A stretch of DNA of 64,000 bases from Silene conica. Taxonomy: Eukaryota; Streptophyta; Magnoliopsida; Caryophyllales; Caryophyllaceae. The position numbers and the translations under genes are program-made. Below the pieces are notes generated by a model. It saw nothing but the letters and a program-made list of their open reading frames with translations, did not search any database and was not told the origin of the DNA. Positions 24,657-37,260 of this stretch are shown here, one piece after another (the stretch's first letter is position 1; each line of letters opens with the position of its first letter). The stretch is taken from contig CM055319.2 in the NCBI GenBank assembly GCA_029255685.2, positions 7,860,747 to 7,924,746 of the forward strand. Reading direction: 5' to 3'.

Positions 24657-24995
24657 CTTCCTCCTATTTATAATAAGTTAATAATCTTACCTTTTTTTTC
24701 TTTTTCGTCAATTCACACTACGTGTCTACCTTCCCTACTTCATTTTTTTTTATAAAGTTTTATATCTATATATTACTTCTTTTTTTATATATTTTAAGCA
24801 CCTCACTAAATCACGTTCCTCACAACCACAGTACTCGTACTTTATATACTTATTTTAATCATCTTATCCACAATACATAGACTCTATTCAATCACCTCAT
24901 CCCACAATAATACAATCCATTATTTAATTACCATCCTTATTCCCTATGTGTCTTCCCCAACTGTGTATAAGGTTGTTATTATGAATAGGATGAAG
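24657..24995. mobile_element. Stowaway-like MITE
   Basis: Ends cttcctcctatttataataa and ttattatgaataggatgaag are inverted, flanked by TA on both sides, 339 bp. AT-rich interior without coding content. Confidence 0.8.
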
Positions 24996-25060
24996 TATTA
25001 TTGATTTTTAATTAGTTTATTATTTAATGATAAAAATTGACTTTTAAATAACCTTTTTAA

Positions 25061-25590
25061 TTATTATCTTATCTGTATAAATACAAAGACATTTTAAGCA
25101 TTCTTATGCCTCCAAGTCGTCACGTATAATTTTTTTCACAAAAAATTTGGGACCCCCAGCAAATAATACGGAATTAATTACTGAAAAACCTCTATATTTA
25201 AGTTTTGTAGATAAATATTTACGTATATGTTTTGTTCGTAAATATTAATGAATAATTTAATCGAAAATAATACATGCCAAATTTTAATTACGACAATAAA
25301 TTAAATCAATCTTATCTATATAAATATAAGAACATTTGAAACATTCTCATGTATGTATGTCATCACATACAATTTTTTTACAAAAATTGTGGGACACACG
25401 ACAAATAAACGAAATTAATTACTGAAAAACTTCTATATTTATATTTTGTACGTAAATGTTTACGTGTATATTTTATACGTAAATATTATTGAATAACAAA
25501 TAATAAATAATTTAAACTGAAAAATTCAGGCCAAATTTTAACCACGACAATAAATTACAATAAACTATAATAAATTAAACCATTCTTATC
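25061..25590. repeat. Two tandem units of a dispersed repeat of about 255 bp
   Basis: Units begin near 25065 and 25313 with cttatct(g/a)tataaatata and share the phrases attaattactgaaaaac and ttttgtacgtaaat. A third, single copy is at about 44258-44465 on the same strand, next to the segmental duplication. No ORF; the class is unknown. Confidence 0.75.
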
Positions 25591-25599
25591 TATAACCCT

Positions 25600-26860
25600 T
25601 ATAAATGTCCAAAGTTTTGCTAAGAGTGAACAGTAGAGCAGTGCTCCACGTGAGGGGAGTGTGCTCAACAGTGGTTTGTCCACTTCCTGTCCTTTTACTC
25701 TGACTTGCCTTTATTCTTTTGCGTCTTCCCCTACTTCCTCATTCTCTTTATCTTCCTCCTATTCTTCTTCTTTTACTCTCAACAAATCTTCTCCTTCTTC
25801 TTAATCCTTCTTCTTAATCTTCAACTACCTCAACCTCATCAATTTTCTAGGATTCATAAAATTCTCAAATTATCAAATCATCTTATGGTGTGTTTGGGAA
25901 CCAAGATTGTATTTTCAAAATTGGATTTGGATCAATTTACTTGTTTGGCAAACTAACTAGATTTGGATTTGGAAATCCAACCAAATCCAAGTAAGCCTAA
26001 AATAACCACATTTGAAATCCACCCTCCAACCCCCCTCATTTCCAAATTTTTATTTTACTTTGCTATATTTCAAATGACACATTTCAAATAAAATTATGTA
26101 GCCAAACACTCTCTTAAAAAATTCGAAACCCTAGATTAAAAGAGGGGAAACTACACTATAAATGTGATCATCTTGATCGAAATGCCAAGGGAATCAACGT
26201 TTACAGTCTACAAATAAAAAGAATGCGATGACGACGCTGCATCTCACCTATCTTTTATAGAATAAGAGGTTTGTCTTGGTTGTGTGTTGTTGAATATAAA
26301 ATATCAGTTTCATCATCTTCATCATTTTTCTGCGATCTGAGTATTTTCGCCTTACAACTCATCGTAAATCTTACATTCATCTTCTTCTTTTTTCCACAAC
26401 TATAGGATCAAAGCCAAAACGTAATTAGCAAAACTTTCATGAACCAGTTTCGATTAGATAGATGTCAATAAAGCCTCATTCTACAACAAAGTGCTATGTC
26501 CCAAACTATCTTATTTGGTGGACTGAAAGCAATCTTAGCATAACGAACGACATTCATTTCTGAAGCATACATGTGCATTACATTTAACAAACAAAGTGCT
26601 TTTTTTATAAGGGTAATCAAAATGAGTGCATTCTATGCTAAATCCAAAACACATACAGACTAGTTAACAGAGTTCTTGTCTCTTGCACGACAACACGGAA
26701 AGACTAAACCAACTATCAGAAGCGCCCGTACACGAGCAAAATTTTACTAAGTTTTGCAGCAGCGCAAGATTTCAGATTTTATAGTTCAAAGGATAATCAA
26801 CAAGTTCAAATTCCAATGAACTCGTAAACAAGCTCATGAGCTGTTTTTTTTCTAACAGAT
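25600..26860. other. Intergenic, no gene seen
   Basis: An 83-codon ORF (25705-25956) is a pyrimidine-rich low-complexity reading rich in F and L and is not supported. Nothing else is recognisable. Confidence 0.6.
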
Positions 26861-27612
26861 TATAAGACACCTGTTTTTTTCCTAACAGATTTCTTAACGT
26901 AAGACACCGGTGATTTAATATAACAAGTTTGCAATGTTTAAATAAGAAACCTGTCCTTCAGAATCCGGTTTCCTATATTTTAATTTTCAATTTATTAATA
27001 ACTAAGAAACCTGTCCTCCAAAATCCGGTTTCCTATATATTAATTTACAATTTATTTAATAACTAATAATAATAATAAATTATTCTTAAATAATATATTG
27101 TTTAATTAATTCTACTAGATTCACCGAGTAATACATGCATACCTCTCTCTCTTAACTTACCATAATCCACCGCCTAACACATTCTTTAAATAATAATTAT
27201 CAATATCTACTTAAATATATCAAAGACACCGGGTGTAAATGAGAGTGGTGTCATAGACAGGGGAGAACCCACCTTAGAGCAAGGGGTAGCAGCCGCTACC
27301 CCAAACTTAAAAAAAATTGGTTTAAAAGACGGTTTTTTGCGACCCCAAATATTGATAAATAGTAGATAATTAAATGTTATCCTAATAAATCTACAGTAAA
27401 TATATTGTGGCTCAATGGTACAGCCATTAAATATCCTCCCGGACATAATTGATAACAGGTATAAGTCAAAGACACCAATAATTATTATTAATAAAAACAA
27501 GTCTCTTTAATTGTTAGCTAAGATACCAGTTCCTCCAACAGGTTTCTTAACCAAAGACACCTATGACCTACACACCTGTTATAAACAAGTGTTGGGCTTT
27601 TTTGTAGTAGTG
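26860..27612. mobile_element. CACTA-like element end with subterminal repeats
   Basis: The right boundary reads, on the minus strand, CACTACTACAAAAAAGCCC, typical of CACTA (En/Spm) termini. Inward are repeated motifs of the form aagacaccggtg / aagaaacctgtcct, including a tandem pair with a 60-bp period at 26944-27064. I could not find the left terminus or a transposase, so this is a partial or degenerate non-autonomous copy. Confidence 0.45.
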
Positions 27613-27685
27613 ATCACAGTGTTTCACTCCCATTTTGTCATGTTTCCCATGAAAAGTCTAAATTTCAGAGTAAAAATTTGGATAA

Positions 27686-27826
27686 CGAGGTGGAAGATGA
27701 AGATGACGAGGAGGTCCCAACAATGAGGATGACGAGGCGGAAGATGAAGCAACCCGCGTCTCAGATGAGACAATTGATAGATTGAGAAAGAAGATATACG
27801 ACTATCTTCTAACCCACGTTGAGTTC
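27686..27826 (+). pseudogene. Left half of an unidentified coding relic
   Basis: One frame reads an acidic stretch followed by [20 protein letters not shown] and THVEF, ending exactly at the copia insertion. The acidic stretch needs a frame change near 27715. The right half continues at 41975. I do not recognise the parent gene. The protein-like composition and a splice donor on the right side argue for a former exon. Confidence 0.5.
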
Positions 27827-28063
27827 TGTTAAATATACTCAAGCTTGATAATAAGTAACTAGTTAGTTAGCTAACACTAGTTAAGTTAAGTAATTAACTA
27901 TAGTTAGTTAATTACATATAAATAGACAAGTAACCACTTCATTGTAACTAACTTGATCATAACAACTTTTCATCAATATAACAAACTCTTGTTATTTAGC
28001 TTTGGTGTTATTTCCACTATCAAGCTATCATCATGTTCATCAATGGAGGTTATCAAGTTAATA
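27827..28063 (+). repeat. Copia 5' LTR
   Basis: 237 bp, starting tgttaaatatactcaagctt and ending aagttaata. It ends in TA rather than the usual CA, but the target duplication and primer site fix the boundary. Confidence 0.92.
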
Positions 28064-28081
28064 TGGTATCAGTCGCATAGG
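28064..28081 (+). other. Copia primer binding site
   Basis: tggtatcag follows the LTR with no spacer and matches the complement of the 3' end of plant initiator-Met tRNA for nine bases; the next bases (tcgc) deviate from the usual agc. Confidence 0.8.
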
Positions 28082-28523
28082 TTTAACGATCCTCCTTCAT
28101 GAATTCTCGTTTCTGACAATTGCTATTTCAATTGTTTCTTCAATTTCTGACAAGCTGTCATCACCGAGATTTTTCAATTTCTGATCTTCGGCCTCAGCTC
28201 ATTCAACTATTATCTTTGCTTCCGCCATTATCGACTCGTTGTGAGCAATCTTCTTTTCGATTTCAATTTCTTTCTTCATCAAATGTGCGATTTCCGTTAA
28301 TCCTCTATTTCGCACATAATCTTTGATTCTTCATTTTTCTTACTTTTTGATTGATTTTCTTTCTTAATCATCGAATTTTCCTTCAATCTGCTATTTGCGC
28401 ATCATCTCCTTCAGCTTCAAGCGTTTAATTGTTCTGTTCTTCATTCTTTGATCCTCTTTCCTAAAAATTCCCAAAAATTAGGTTTTCGTGTTTACTTGTT
28501 TGTCAAACCTCTTCTGCATCAAT

Positions 28524-28913
28524 ATGCCTGCAACACCTACATCTTCTTCATCTACATCAATCGATGTTTATGAAGATCCTTTGACTCTCACTAATCATGA
28601 TCAACCAAACATGAAAATCACTGATACTCCTTTTGATGGAACTGGCTTTCCCGTCTGGAAACGTGATGTTCTTATGGCCTTAGCCTCAAAGAACAAAGAA
28701 GGATTTATCACTGGAACATGTGCAAAACCTTCTAAAACTGATAAGACCTTTAATCTTTGGACGAGGTGTGATATGACGGTTCTTCAGTGGCTGAAACATT
28801 CATTAACGCCAAGTCTTAGGGATAATTTCATATATGTCTCTTCTTCAAAAGAGTTATGGTCAGAATTAGTGGAGAGATATGGACAGGTTAATGGCATAGA
28901 ACTATACCAGCTT
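28524..28913 (+). CDS. Copia gag-pol, 5' segment (interrupted)
   Basis: Starts at ATG 28524 (MPATPTSSS; upstream in-frame codons lack a better ATG) and encodes 130 residues of the Gag N-terminus, with the Retrotran_gag_3-type stretch FDGTGFPVWKRDVLMALASK. It is cut by the nested LTR element after the target site agctt and continues in the same frame at 37261. Reading into the nested LTR gives a stop after one codon, so this copy can make only a truncated Gag. The 5' leader between primer site and ATG is about 440 bp and pyrimidine-rich. Confidence 0.85.
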
Positions 28914-30197
28914 TGTTAGGTTTAACTAGTTGCTCATAAACTAATTTAGTCATACTAACAAAACCTTTAATTAACTTTTAATTAACAAAATAATAAACTT
29001 GTTTATTAGATCTTATGCATGCTTAAAAATGCGGAATAGGGAGAAATCGAACCCTTACACACGGTCCAAGCTTGGCAAGGATGATCCTCCAAAGTACCCA
29101 AATTAGAATACCTCCTTTAAAGATGCACCAAGACAACCCCTTAAAACCGAATCTTTGTTGTGCTAGACTAAGAATCGATTCTTCCTTAAACTTATTCTAA
29201 TCACTCTTATTAGAATATGAATACTAATATTATAACTTTTATTATTAGTAATCTTATTATTATCACTATAATAATATTAGAGGATTTTAGTTGTTATTTT
29301 TCTCACCCTTAGAAAAATTCACAAAACATTAGCATTAGAATGAAAGGAGGCAAGGGTAGTATCTTATTATGTGAACAACTCACATAATATATGGAGTGTT
29401 GGTGGTTTTGCCGTGAACAAGGCATAGGGAAGAGGTAAAGAGAGCATATTGAGCTTACCCATGAACTAGGGTGGCTCTAGGATGATTAAAGTCTAAAACA
29501 CCTTTAATCATGATGTTGGAGTCATTAAATAACTCTTAATACTACTCCTTATTACTCTCCCAAAACCGGTACACCATACACAAATATGGACCTCATTTTA
29601 CAATTTTGTCAATCTTACAATTTTATGTTATGTGACATACAATATGTCACAATTTAATAAAATAACAATTGTTATAATTTAATCATACATATTTATCAAA
29701 TAAATATTGTTCATAAATTAATAAATCTCATTTATCAAGTTGACAAGTAATTCGAAATTAGTAATTGTAAAATAGTCACTTATAATAATCGTCAATACGA
29801 TTTACAACCTTTGTATTAATTTTAACCCAATTCATTCTAATTACGATATCTTAAAATATCGTTTTATGTTTAACAATTGATACGTTTCAATTTTAAACAA
29901 AAATCTTACATGAAGATTTAACCTCTAATTTCTCGATATACGAGTTTAAGGAATATGATCAAATCGTATCATTATATATTTGATCATTTTATCAATTAAG
30001 GGAATTGTCCTAAAGGTGTGACCTAAAGGGATCAACTGACCACCACCGTCATACGACAGTAATGTCAAACTCTAGCTAGCCAATCATTACCGATTAATGT
30101 TGGTCAGTTGACTAATAATTCGTATCATCCCTTGCGCATTCTTGTTATGAGATTTAATTACGTGATCGCACTATTGTTGAGGACACATTTCCCAACA
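28914..30197 (-). repeat. Nested element 3' LTR
   Basis: 1284 bp. Differences from the other LTR seen by eye: gaaattagtaatt versus gaaattactaatt (near 29760), and cttacatgaag versus cttacattaag (near 29910). A purine tract on the minus strand (acaagtgggagat) abuts it at 30198. Confidence 0.92.
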
Positions 30198-32639
30198 ATC
30201 TCCCACTTGTCCTCGACAAGTGTGCGTCACCAATTCTCTTGTCCTATTACAATCTCCCACTCAATGCAAGATGTCTCTCTCTGGTCGTTCTTGCATTTGA
30301 TCATATCATGAATGGTTTCCTCGATCTGGAGAATAACTGTCTGACCGGAATCATCTACCATAGATACCTTCCGAGCGTGGCCACGCATTTCCAGTTAACT
30401 TCTCCTCGAGTGGCCCTGAGATTTGAACAACCCTGACAAGGGGTGGACAATTTCTATCGCACTACTTCCTTCAACTAGTCACAGTTAGTCACAACCCAAA
30501 ACAATCCCATTTGACTCCAGTTACGAAAAGTCGTAGAGAATGGATCAAAGTTATGCCTAAACTGTACCATCTTGGGAGAGTAGTCTTTAGTCAAAGAATT
30601 GACTCACAAGAATACTATAGCAGCTCTCGCCACGACCCGGCTATAAAATTTCCAGAACTCTATAAGCGGTCACATTGCCCGACAGAGTGTCTCTTACAGT
30701 CTGTCTATGTGATCGACTAGTCATCACATATGACTCTATGACACTTGAACTTGCCATCAATCGCCTCACACTCTAGTCGCTTCGAGATGTCACCTCATGT
30801 AAGCGGCTAGGGGCTATACTAAGTCAATCCAGTTCACTTATGGGGTTCAATATTGTCTCATACAACCCATTTGGATTCTGACAAAGTATCTTTTACTTTG
30901 AGTTATTAATAACTCAAATGATGTTGTCATGCAACAATAGTCAACACTATTACATTGCATTTTGATGCACAATCATCTGTTTGTATTAGTGTTTTGCGAA
31001 TAACCTTTATTCATGCGATTAACATTTTATTCATGATAGCAAAACTTACAACTTTTGGTCTCCTTTATTCTCATATTATCCCGTATAATATGATTCTATT
31101 TGAGTACATATCTAGAACTCTTTCTAGATTTTGAGTTTCCTTTCCGGAGGAAAGCTCCCACTGTTATCTTATAACTTGTGACGTATCAATATACTGGAGG
31201 GATTAAAATCACTCTCTACAGTCACTTATGTACTGAAATCTATATTGTAGTTTATTTATGATTTCATCATTCTTTATAATTTTCACTCATCTTGGCTATC
31301 TGATAATGGTTTCATTCATCATTATGAACAATGTATCCAACCATTCTAACTTCTAGTGGGCGACCTTTTATTATCCATATAATAAACCTTCCCGTAAAGC
31401 TCCATCATCTTATGATATAAAGTATTTGATTATCTAGAATTGAAAACCTCTTATTCTTTACACCTTAAAGAATCACCCATTCTCTCTAAATGGTAGGCTT
31501 AATTCTTTTCATGAAAATCGCTCCCACTAAAATCAATATCTCTCGATATCTTAAATGAACCTTTCATTTCTCGCATGTTAAACTATTACTTGAATCATTA
31601 TTACTATCACTATCCCTATAGTGATCTGTTTCCATTCAATCATTCATTACCTTCTTATCTTGTCTTCGTTTCCTCGAGACGAAAATGACATGATAATTTC
31701 TTTATAACTACATAGGAACCGTTTTCCTACTGATGATTTCATACGGGGTTTCAAGTTTCCTCTCTGAAACAATGAACACAAAGAACCTTTCTCCGAGTGT
31801 CCTCCCGTAGTTTCTTCAAATCACTTAGGGCTCTTTGTTTCCTCTCTATGAAACAATGAACACAAAGAACCTTTCTTCGAGTGTTCTCCCGTAGTTTCTT
31901 CAAATCACTTAAGGTTCTTCTTAAGACTCCCAAGTGAGAATCTTCTCTAAGATCCTTCCTTTATTTATTCATTGGTTTGTGAGCGAAACATTTTCTCCCA
32001 CTCTATCCTTCTAACAATAACCTTTACTTGTTTAAGGATAGCTATTTCGATTAACCAATGTATCTGAATGTTTGAAGTTTGATAGGTGTGATGAGTATAT
32101 TCTCATTTTCACTTAAAATGAAAATCTTATAATGAACTGATATAGTCTCATTTTGATTGAATCTATCTCATGGGGTGTAGTTCTCCGTTTTAATCAACAC
32201 TTTGATTATCTTATACTTGATCGTATCAATATTAAATCACTACCATTCATGTTTAAACAAGGTATGCAATTTATTTGAGAAATTAAAACATTGATTAAGA
32301 ACAAAAGTAGTGACTCGGGTTGAAAACCAAGTCACTAATATCCAAAATTACAACCATTGTTTTAGGATTTTAATCCTTGTCTTACAAGAAAATTAAATTG
32401 TTCCTCAAATAAATGCAAAATATGAAAGAAGACGATATGAAAATAGAGCCTAGCTCTTCAAGTCTTCGATCAATTGGATGCTACCATAGCCATCCAAGTA
32501 AGGAACCTCAAGCTTCCTTCTCCTTGCCCTTATCATTATTCGGGGGTGACCCTTTAAAACAATTAAAAAGGGTAAATATCAACACATTTGTATCACTATA
32601 CATAAGTTGATAAACGACATGAATTATACGCGAGAACTA
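30198..32639 (-). other. Nested element 3' non-coding interior
   Basis: Downstream of gag on the element strand, with no coding frame where pol would be expected. It contains an 82-bp tandem duplication (31756-31837, 31838-31920) and several ctcccact blocks that read as purine-rich tracts on the element strand. Confidence 0.7.
31756..31920. repeat. 82-bp tandem duplication
   Basis: Two copies starting tttcctctct and ending caaatcactta, with a handful of mismatches and a 2-bp indel, inside the nested element. Confidence 0.85.
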
Positions 32640-33528
32640 TTACCTACGGCGGTTGCCTTCCCATTTTTGAGATCGCTTAAGTACTTGGGGCAATTTCTCT
32701 TCCAATGACCGATCCTCGTGCAATAATGGCACTTGCTCTTTAGAAGACGAGGTGGAAGCGCCTTTCGAAAAGGTCTTTTTTTTTGGTCGCCTTGGGCTTG
32801 AACGTTTTCTTGCCCTTGCCTTTGGAGGCATTTCTCTTGAAGCTCGTTTTCCCTTTCTTTTCGATGTTCAAAACATCTTTGGTGGAACTTTCATGAAGTC
32901 CCATGTCCCTTTCGGCTTGGACTAGCATCTTATGCAACTCGTCTAACGAGGTCTCTTGGTTTCGCATATTGAAATTCACCCGGAATTGAGCATACGCCTT
33001 AACCTTATTGAGCGAGTGAAGAACTCGGTCAATGATAAGAGAGTCGGGAACATCAACATTTTTAGCTTTTAGAGTCTCCGCGAGCTCAACTAGTTTGAGA
33101 ACATGAGGGCTTATCTTTTGCCCTTCCTTGAAAGTTATGTCAAAGAAGGCGGAAGCCGCCTCATATTGAATCACCCTAGGAGTTTGCGAAAACATGGTCG
33201 CAAGCTTGGTGTATATCTCATATGATGTGGTCAACTTGATCATACTCCTTTGGAGATCCGGCTCCATGGAGAAGATGAGCACATTTTTAAGAGCGGAGGA
33301 CTCTTTCATGTAGGCTTCATAGGCCTCACGAGTTTGGACCGACGAACGAGCGGTCGGAGCGGGAGGTGCGGCTTCGGATAGGTAACGACTCTTATCGTCA
33401 CCTTGAGCGGCCAAAAGCAATTGCGCATCCCAATCCTTAAAATTGGAACCATGCTTATCGAGTTTGCAACGATCCATAAAGGATCGAAGCCATGATACGT
33501 TAGTGAGAGGTGGAGCGTTGGTTGCCAT
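32640..33528 (-). pseudogene. Gag of the nested element, frameshifted
   Basis: The ATG at 33528 (MATNAPPLTNVSW) opens 262 codons of a Ty1-copia Gag (UBN2/Retrotran_gag-type: AYEAYMKESSALKNVLIFSM, then a lysine-rich tail). The frame ends just past a run of nine A near 32775-32783. A zinc knuckle of CX2CX4HX4C type (CHYCTRIGHWKRNC) lies in a different frame at about 32685-32725, and a third frame is open between them, so at least two indels separate capsid and knuckle. A full Gag is not made from this copy unless frames shift. Confidence 0.75.
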
Positions 33529-35957
33529 TGTCGATGTTGAAAATTAAACTACAATAATAAAAGGAAAAACAACATCATTTTTTAAATTCATAATTTTAAA
33601 CTAGAAACTTTAACAAGTTTAGTTATGTATTTACTTAATGATCTCTTACCCAATTAAGTAAAAAATCCCGAGACCCAAACCCATACTAATGCGGGCACGG
33701 TGTAGCCGATTCAACCCGTATCGGTATAATTTGGTGGATTAACTCTTTAATCGGTTCTACTCTTAGAACTCTCGGTCGACAATTTTCTTAAAATTATCTT
33801 TAGCCCGAACTTATTGCAACTACGGTTACGAATACTTTCGTTGAGATCAACCAAATTTCAAGGTGTAATCTTATTACCCCACTTACCCAACGTGACAATT
33901 TTAGTACCCCGGTGTAGCCGAGCCTACGTCCTTGTGAAGAAGGGATTCATGGGTCCGTACTTTTTGGTAAGGCTAAGTCTCAATATTTATATGTAAGAGA
34001 TCTAGTCAAATTATTATCTATCTCCGTTTAAGTGAACTAAGTCGGTGAATTATCGATAAAATAAAAGACTAGGTCGACTAGGTCGAAACATGCATGATAC
34101 GATGTATGACGATTTGGCTATGCATGCAAACATATAAAAAGCAAAATAAAAGCATAAATAAACCCTAGTATGGCCTTTCCTAGAAAAGAAATAACAAAGT
34201 ACAAATTCGGAAACCAACTCCTTTGGTCCCTTGAACTTCACGCGGCACGCATTTCGAGGTAAACACCGTCTTGATCGGAACTCCTTTCCGAATGGCACCG
34301 TCTTCAAGGAACTCCGGATTTTACAAATATTACAACTTTTCTAGTCTACTTTATACATTATAAAATAGAAATAAATTACAATTGGGTGATACGAGATCAC
34401 AAAATTACAACCGAATCGGTAACCCCTTACATTACGGGAAATACCGATTTAAAAACTAGGCCATACTAAGTAAATTACATAATTCCCAAAATTACGTAAA
34501 AATAAATCATGACATTCATAATATAAATATGCAATGCTTATATAAATATGAATTAACATGCAAATCCTAAGCCAAATCGTCCTATTTAAAAACACTTATT
34601 TAAATAGTTATCGTAAACCTCGGTTTTTATGGAATTGCGTGTTTTAACGTTTAACAACACTATGCATTAAATGAAACGGTTTTCATCCTTAAGTTAATCA
34701 TCCTAACTCGCATAGGATTCAAAATTTAGTCTTACTCAAACTTTGAACATGAATTAACTTAATATATTATAATATTGATCGGTATTACTCGGTTTTTCGG
34801 GAAAAATAATATAAAATTCAAAAGAGACATTAAAATTTCGAAAATTCAAAATTCAAATTTTGAAAAATCCAGAATGTTCTTAAAATTTTCAGAAAGTTAA
34901 AATATAAGTATTTTACACGGTTTTATTATTATTTCGAAAATAACACGTAAAACGAGCAATTTAAGTCGGAAAATTCAATAATTAACTTCATAAATGCAAA
35001 TTAAATACTAATAATATTTTAATACCTTCCAAAACATTTTAAGAACACAAGATGGACAGAAAATTAAATGGCACATTGCCCCATAGCTGAAATTTTAAAG
35101 CATGCCTTCTTTCATTTAATTTTAAATGCTACTTTTAACAAATCAAAATTAAATCAATACAAATCAAATCTGAAACTTTTGGCACCCAAGAAAATTTTCA
35201 TGATGAACATATCATATATGACTAATATGGGTTATATTTTTCGGCCATTTTAACAACATTTGCAAATTTTAACGATTTACGTCATATATCGTACGATTTT
35301 AACCTTTAAAATTATTTCTCAAGCATAAAATAAGATAAAATTCTCGAAAATTTTATACATGCTGGAAATAATATATATATGGCCAAATTCCAACTTAAAC
35401 TATTAAAGTCGAAATTATGTCACTAATTACCCGATTTTTACATTAAAAATCTATAATATTGCAATATTTGAGATAAATTTCTGGAAAATTCAACATAAAT
35501 TTTAAATATTGCATGTGACATCCTCATAAATTTTTATAGTCAAATTCATAATATAACTATTTTAACCCATTTTTATTCATCCTTTTGCATTTTAACCATT
35601 AAAATTCATATCACACGATTTAAAGGTCCATAATTTACGAAAATTCATATTCATATTATAGAAAATACATGTGATATCATACTGAAAAATCTCGGCAAGA
35701 AGCTTATTTTAACTATTTTTCCCAAAATTAATCATTTTTAACCATTAAAACGTATTAAAAACCGAAATAAAAATACCAATGATCAATATTCATGCAAAAT
35801 ATATTCCAAATATTCTAAATCATATTAGAAAACAGTAGGTATCATGCTAAATTATTTTCGTGCATATCATATATTTAAAACGAAAATTATCAAGTTTTAT
35901 TTTGTTATTCTAATAACTCCGTAAAAACGAAACGGAAAGCATGCAAACAACCCTTTT
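33529..35957 (-). other. Nested element long 5' leader
   Basis: About 2.4 kb between primer site and gag ATG on the minus strand, very AT-rich, with only chance ORFs. Such a long leader is unusual for small non-autonomous elements. No structure identified. Confidence 0.65.
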
Positions 35958-35969
35958 GCTCTGATACCA
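35958..35969 (-). other. Nested element primer binding site
   Basis: The minus strand reads tggtatcagagc two bases inside the 5' LTR, a full match to the initiator-Met tRNA 3' end complement. It fixes the element's orientation. Confidence 0.92.
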
Positions 35970-35971
35970 AT

Positions 35972-37255
35972 TGTTAGGTTTAACTAGTTGCTCATAAACT
36001 AATTTAGTCATACTAACAAAACCTTTAATTAACTTTTAATTAACAAAATAATAAACTTGTTTATTAGATCTTATGCATGCTTAAAAATGCGGAATAGGGA
36101 GAAATCGAACCCTTACACACGGTCCAAGCTTGGCAAGGATGATCCTCCAAAGTACCCAAATTAGAATACCTCCTTTAAAGATGCACCAAGACAACCCCTT
36201 AAAACCGAATCTTTGTTGTGCTAGACTAAGAATCGATTCTTCCTTAAACTTATTCTAATCACTCTTATTAGAATATGAATACTAATATTATAACTTTTAT
36301 TATTAGTAATCTTATTATTATCACTATAATAATATTAGAGGATTTTAGTTGTTATTTTTCTCACCCTTAGAAAAATTCACAAAACATTAGCATTAGAATG
36401 AAAGGAGGCAAGGGTAGTATCTTATTATGTGAACAACTCACATAATATATGGAGTGTTGGTGGTTTTGCCGTGAACAAGGCATAGGGAAGAGGTAAAGAG
36501 AGCATATTGAGCTTACCCATGAACTAGGGTGGCTCTAGGATGATTAAAGTCTAAAACACCTTTAATCATGATGTTGGAGTCATTAAATAACTCTTAATAC
36601 TACTCCTTATTACTCTCCCAAAACCGGTACACCATACACAAATATGGACCTCATTTTACAATTTTGTCAATCTTACAATTTTATGTTATGTGACATACAA
36701 TATGTCACAATTTAATAAAATAACAATTGTTATAATTTAATCATACATATTTATCAAATAAATATTGTTCATAAATTAATAAATCTCATTTATCAAGTTG
36801 ACAAGTAATTCGAAATTACTAATTGTAAAATAGTCACTTATAATAATCGTCAATACGATTTACAACCTTTGTATTAATTTTAACCCAATTCATTCTAATT
36901 ACGATATCTTAAAATATCGTTTTATGTTTAACAATTGATACGTTTCAATTTTAAACAAAAATCTTACATTAAGATTTAACCTCTAATTTCTCGATATACG
37001 AGTTTAAGGAATATGATCAAATCGTATCATTATATATTTGATCATTTTATCAATTAAGGGAATTGTCCTAAAGGTGTGACCTAAAGGGATCAACTGACCA
37101 CCACCGTCATACGACAGTAATGTCAAACTCTAGCTAGCCAATCATTACCGATTAATGTTGGTCAGTTGACTAATAATTCGTATCATCCCTTGCGCATTCT
37201 TGTTATGAGATTTAATTACGTGATCGCACTATTGTTGAGGACACATTTCCCAACA
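35972..37255 (-). repeat. Nested element 5' LTR
   Basis: 1284 bp, same length as the other LTR and almost identical. On the element strand it starts tgttgggaaatgtgt and ends acctaaca. Confidence 0.92.
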
Positions 37256-37260
37256 AGCTT

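Larger units (their letters stand above)
28914..37255 (-). mobile_element. Nested gag-only LTR retrotransposon
   Basis: 8342 bp inserted into the copia gag, with a 5-bp target duplication agctt (28909-28913, 37256-37260). LTRs of 1284 bp (28914-30197 and 35972-37255) have TG...CA-type ends (tgttagg / cccaaca). The primer site beside the right LTR shows the element runs on the minus strand. Only a Gag-like frame is present; there is no protease, integrase, RT or RNase H in the 5.8-kb interior. This fits non-autonomous elements of the TR-GAG/LARD kind, mobilised by a partner. I found two LTR mismatches by eye. Confidence 0.92.

Noticed and set aside
25705..25956. 83-codon F/L-rich ORF
   Set aside because: Low-complexity pyrimidine-rich reading without a domain.
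28120..28326. 68-codon ORF in the copia leader
   Set aside because: Pyrimidine-rich 5' leader between primer site and gag ATG; no domain.
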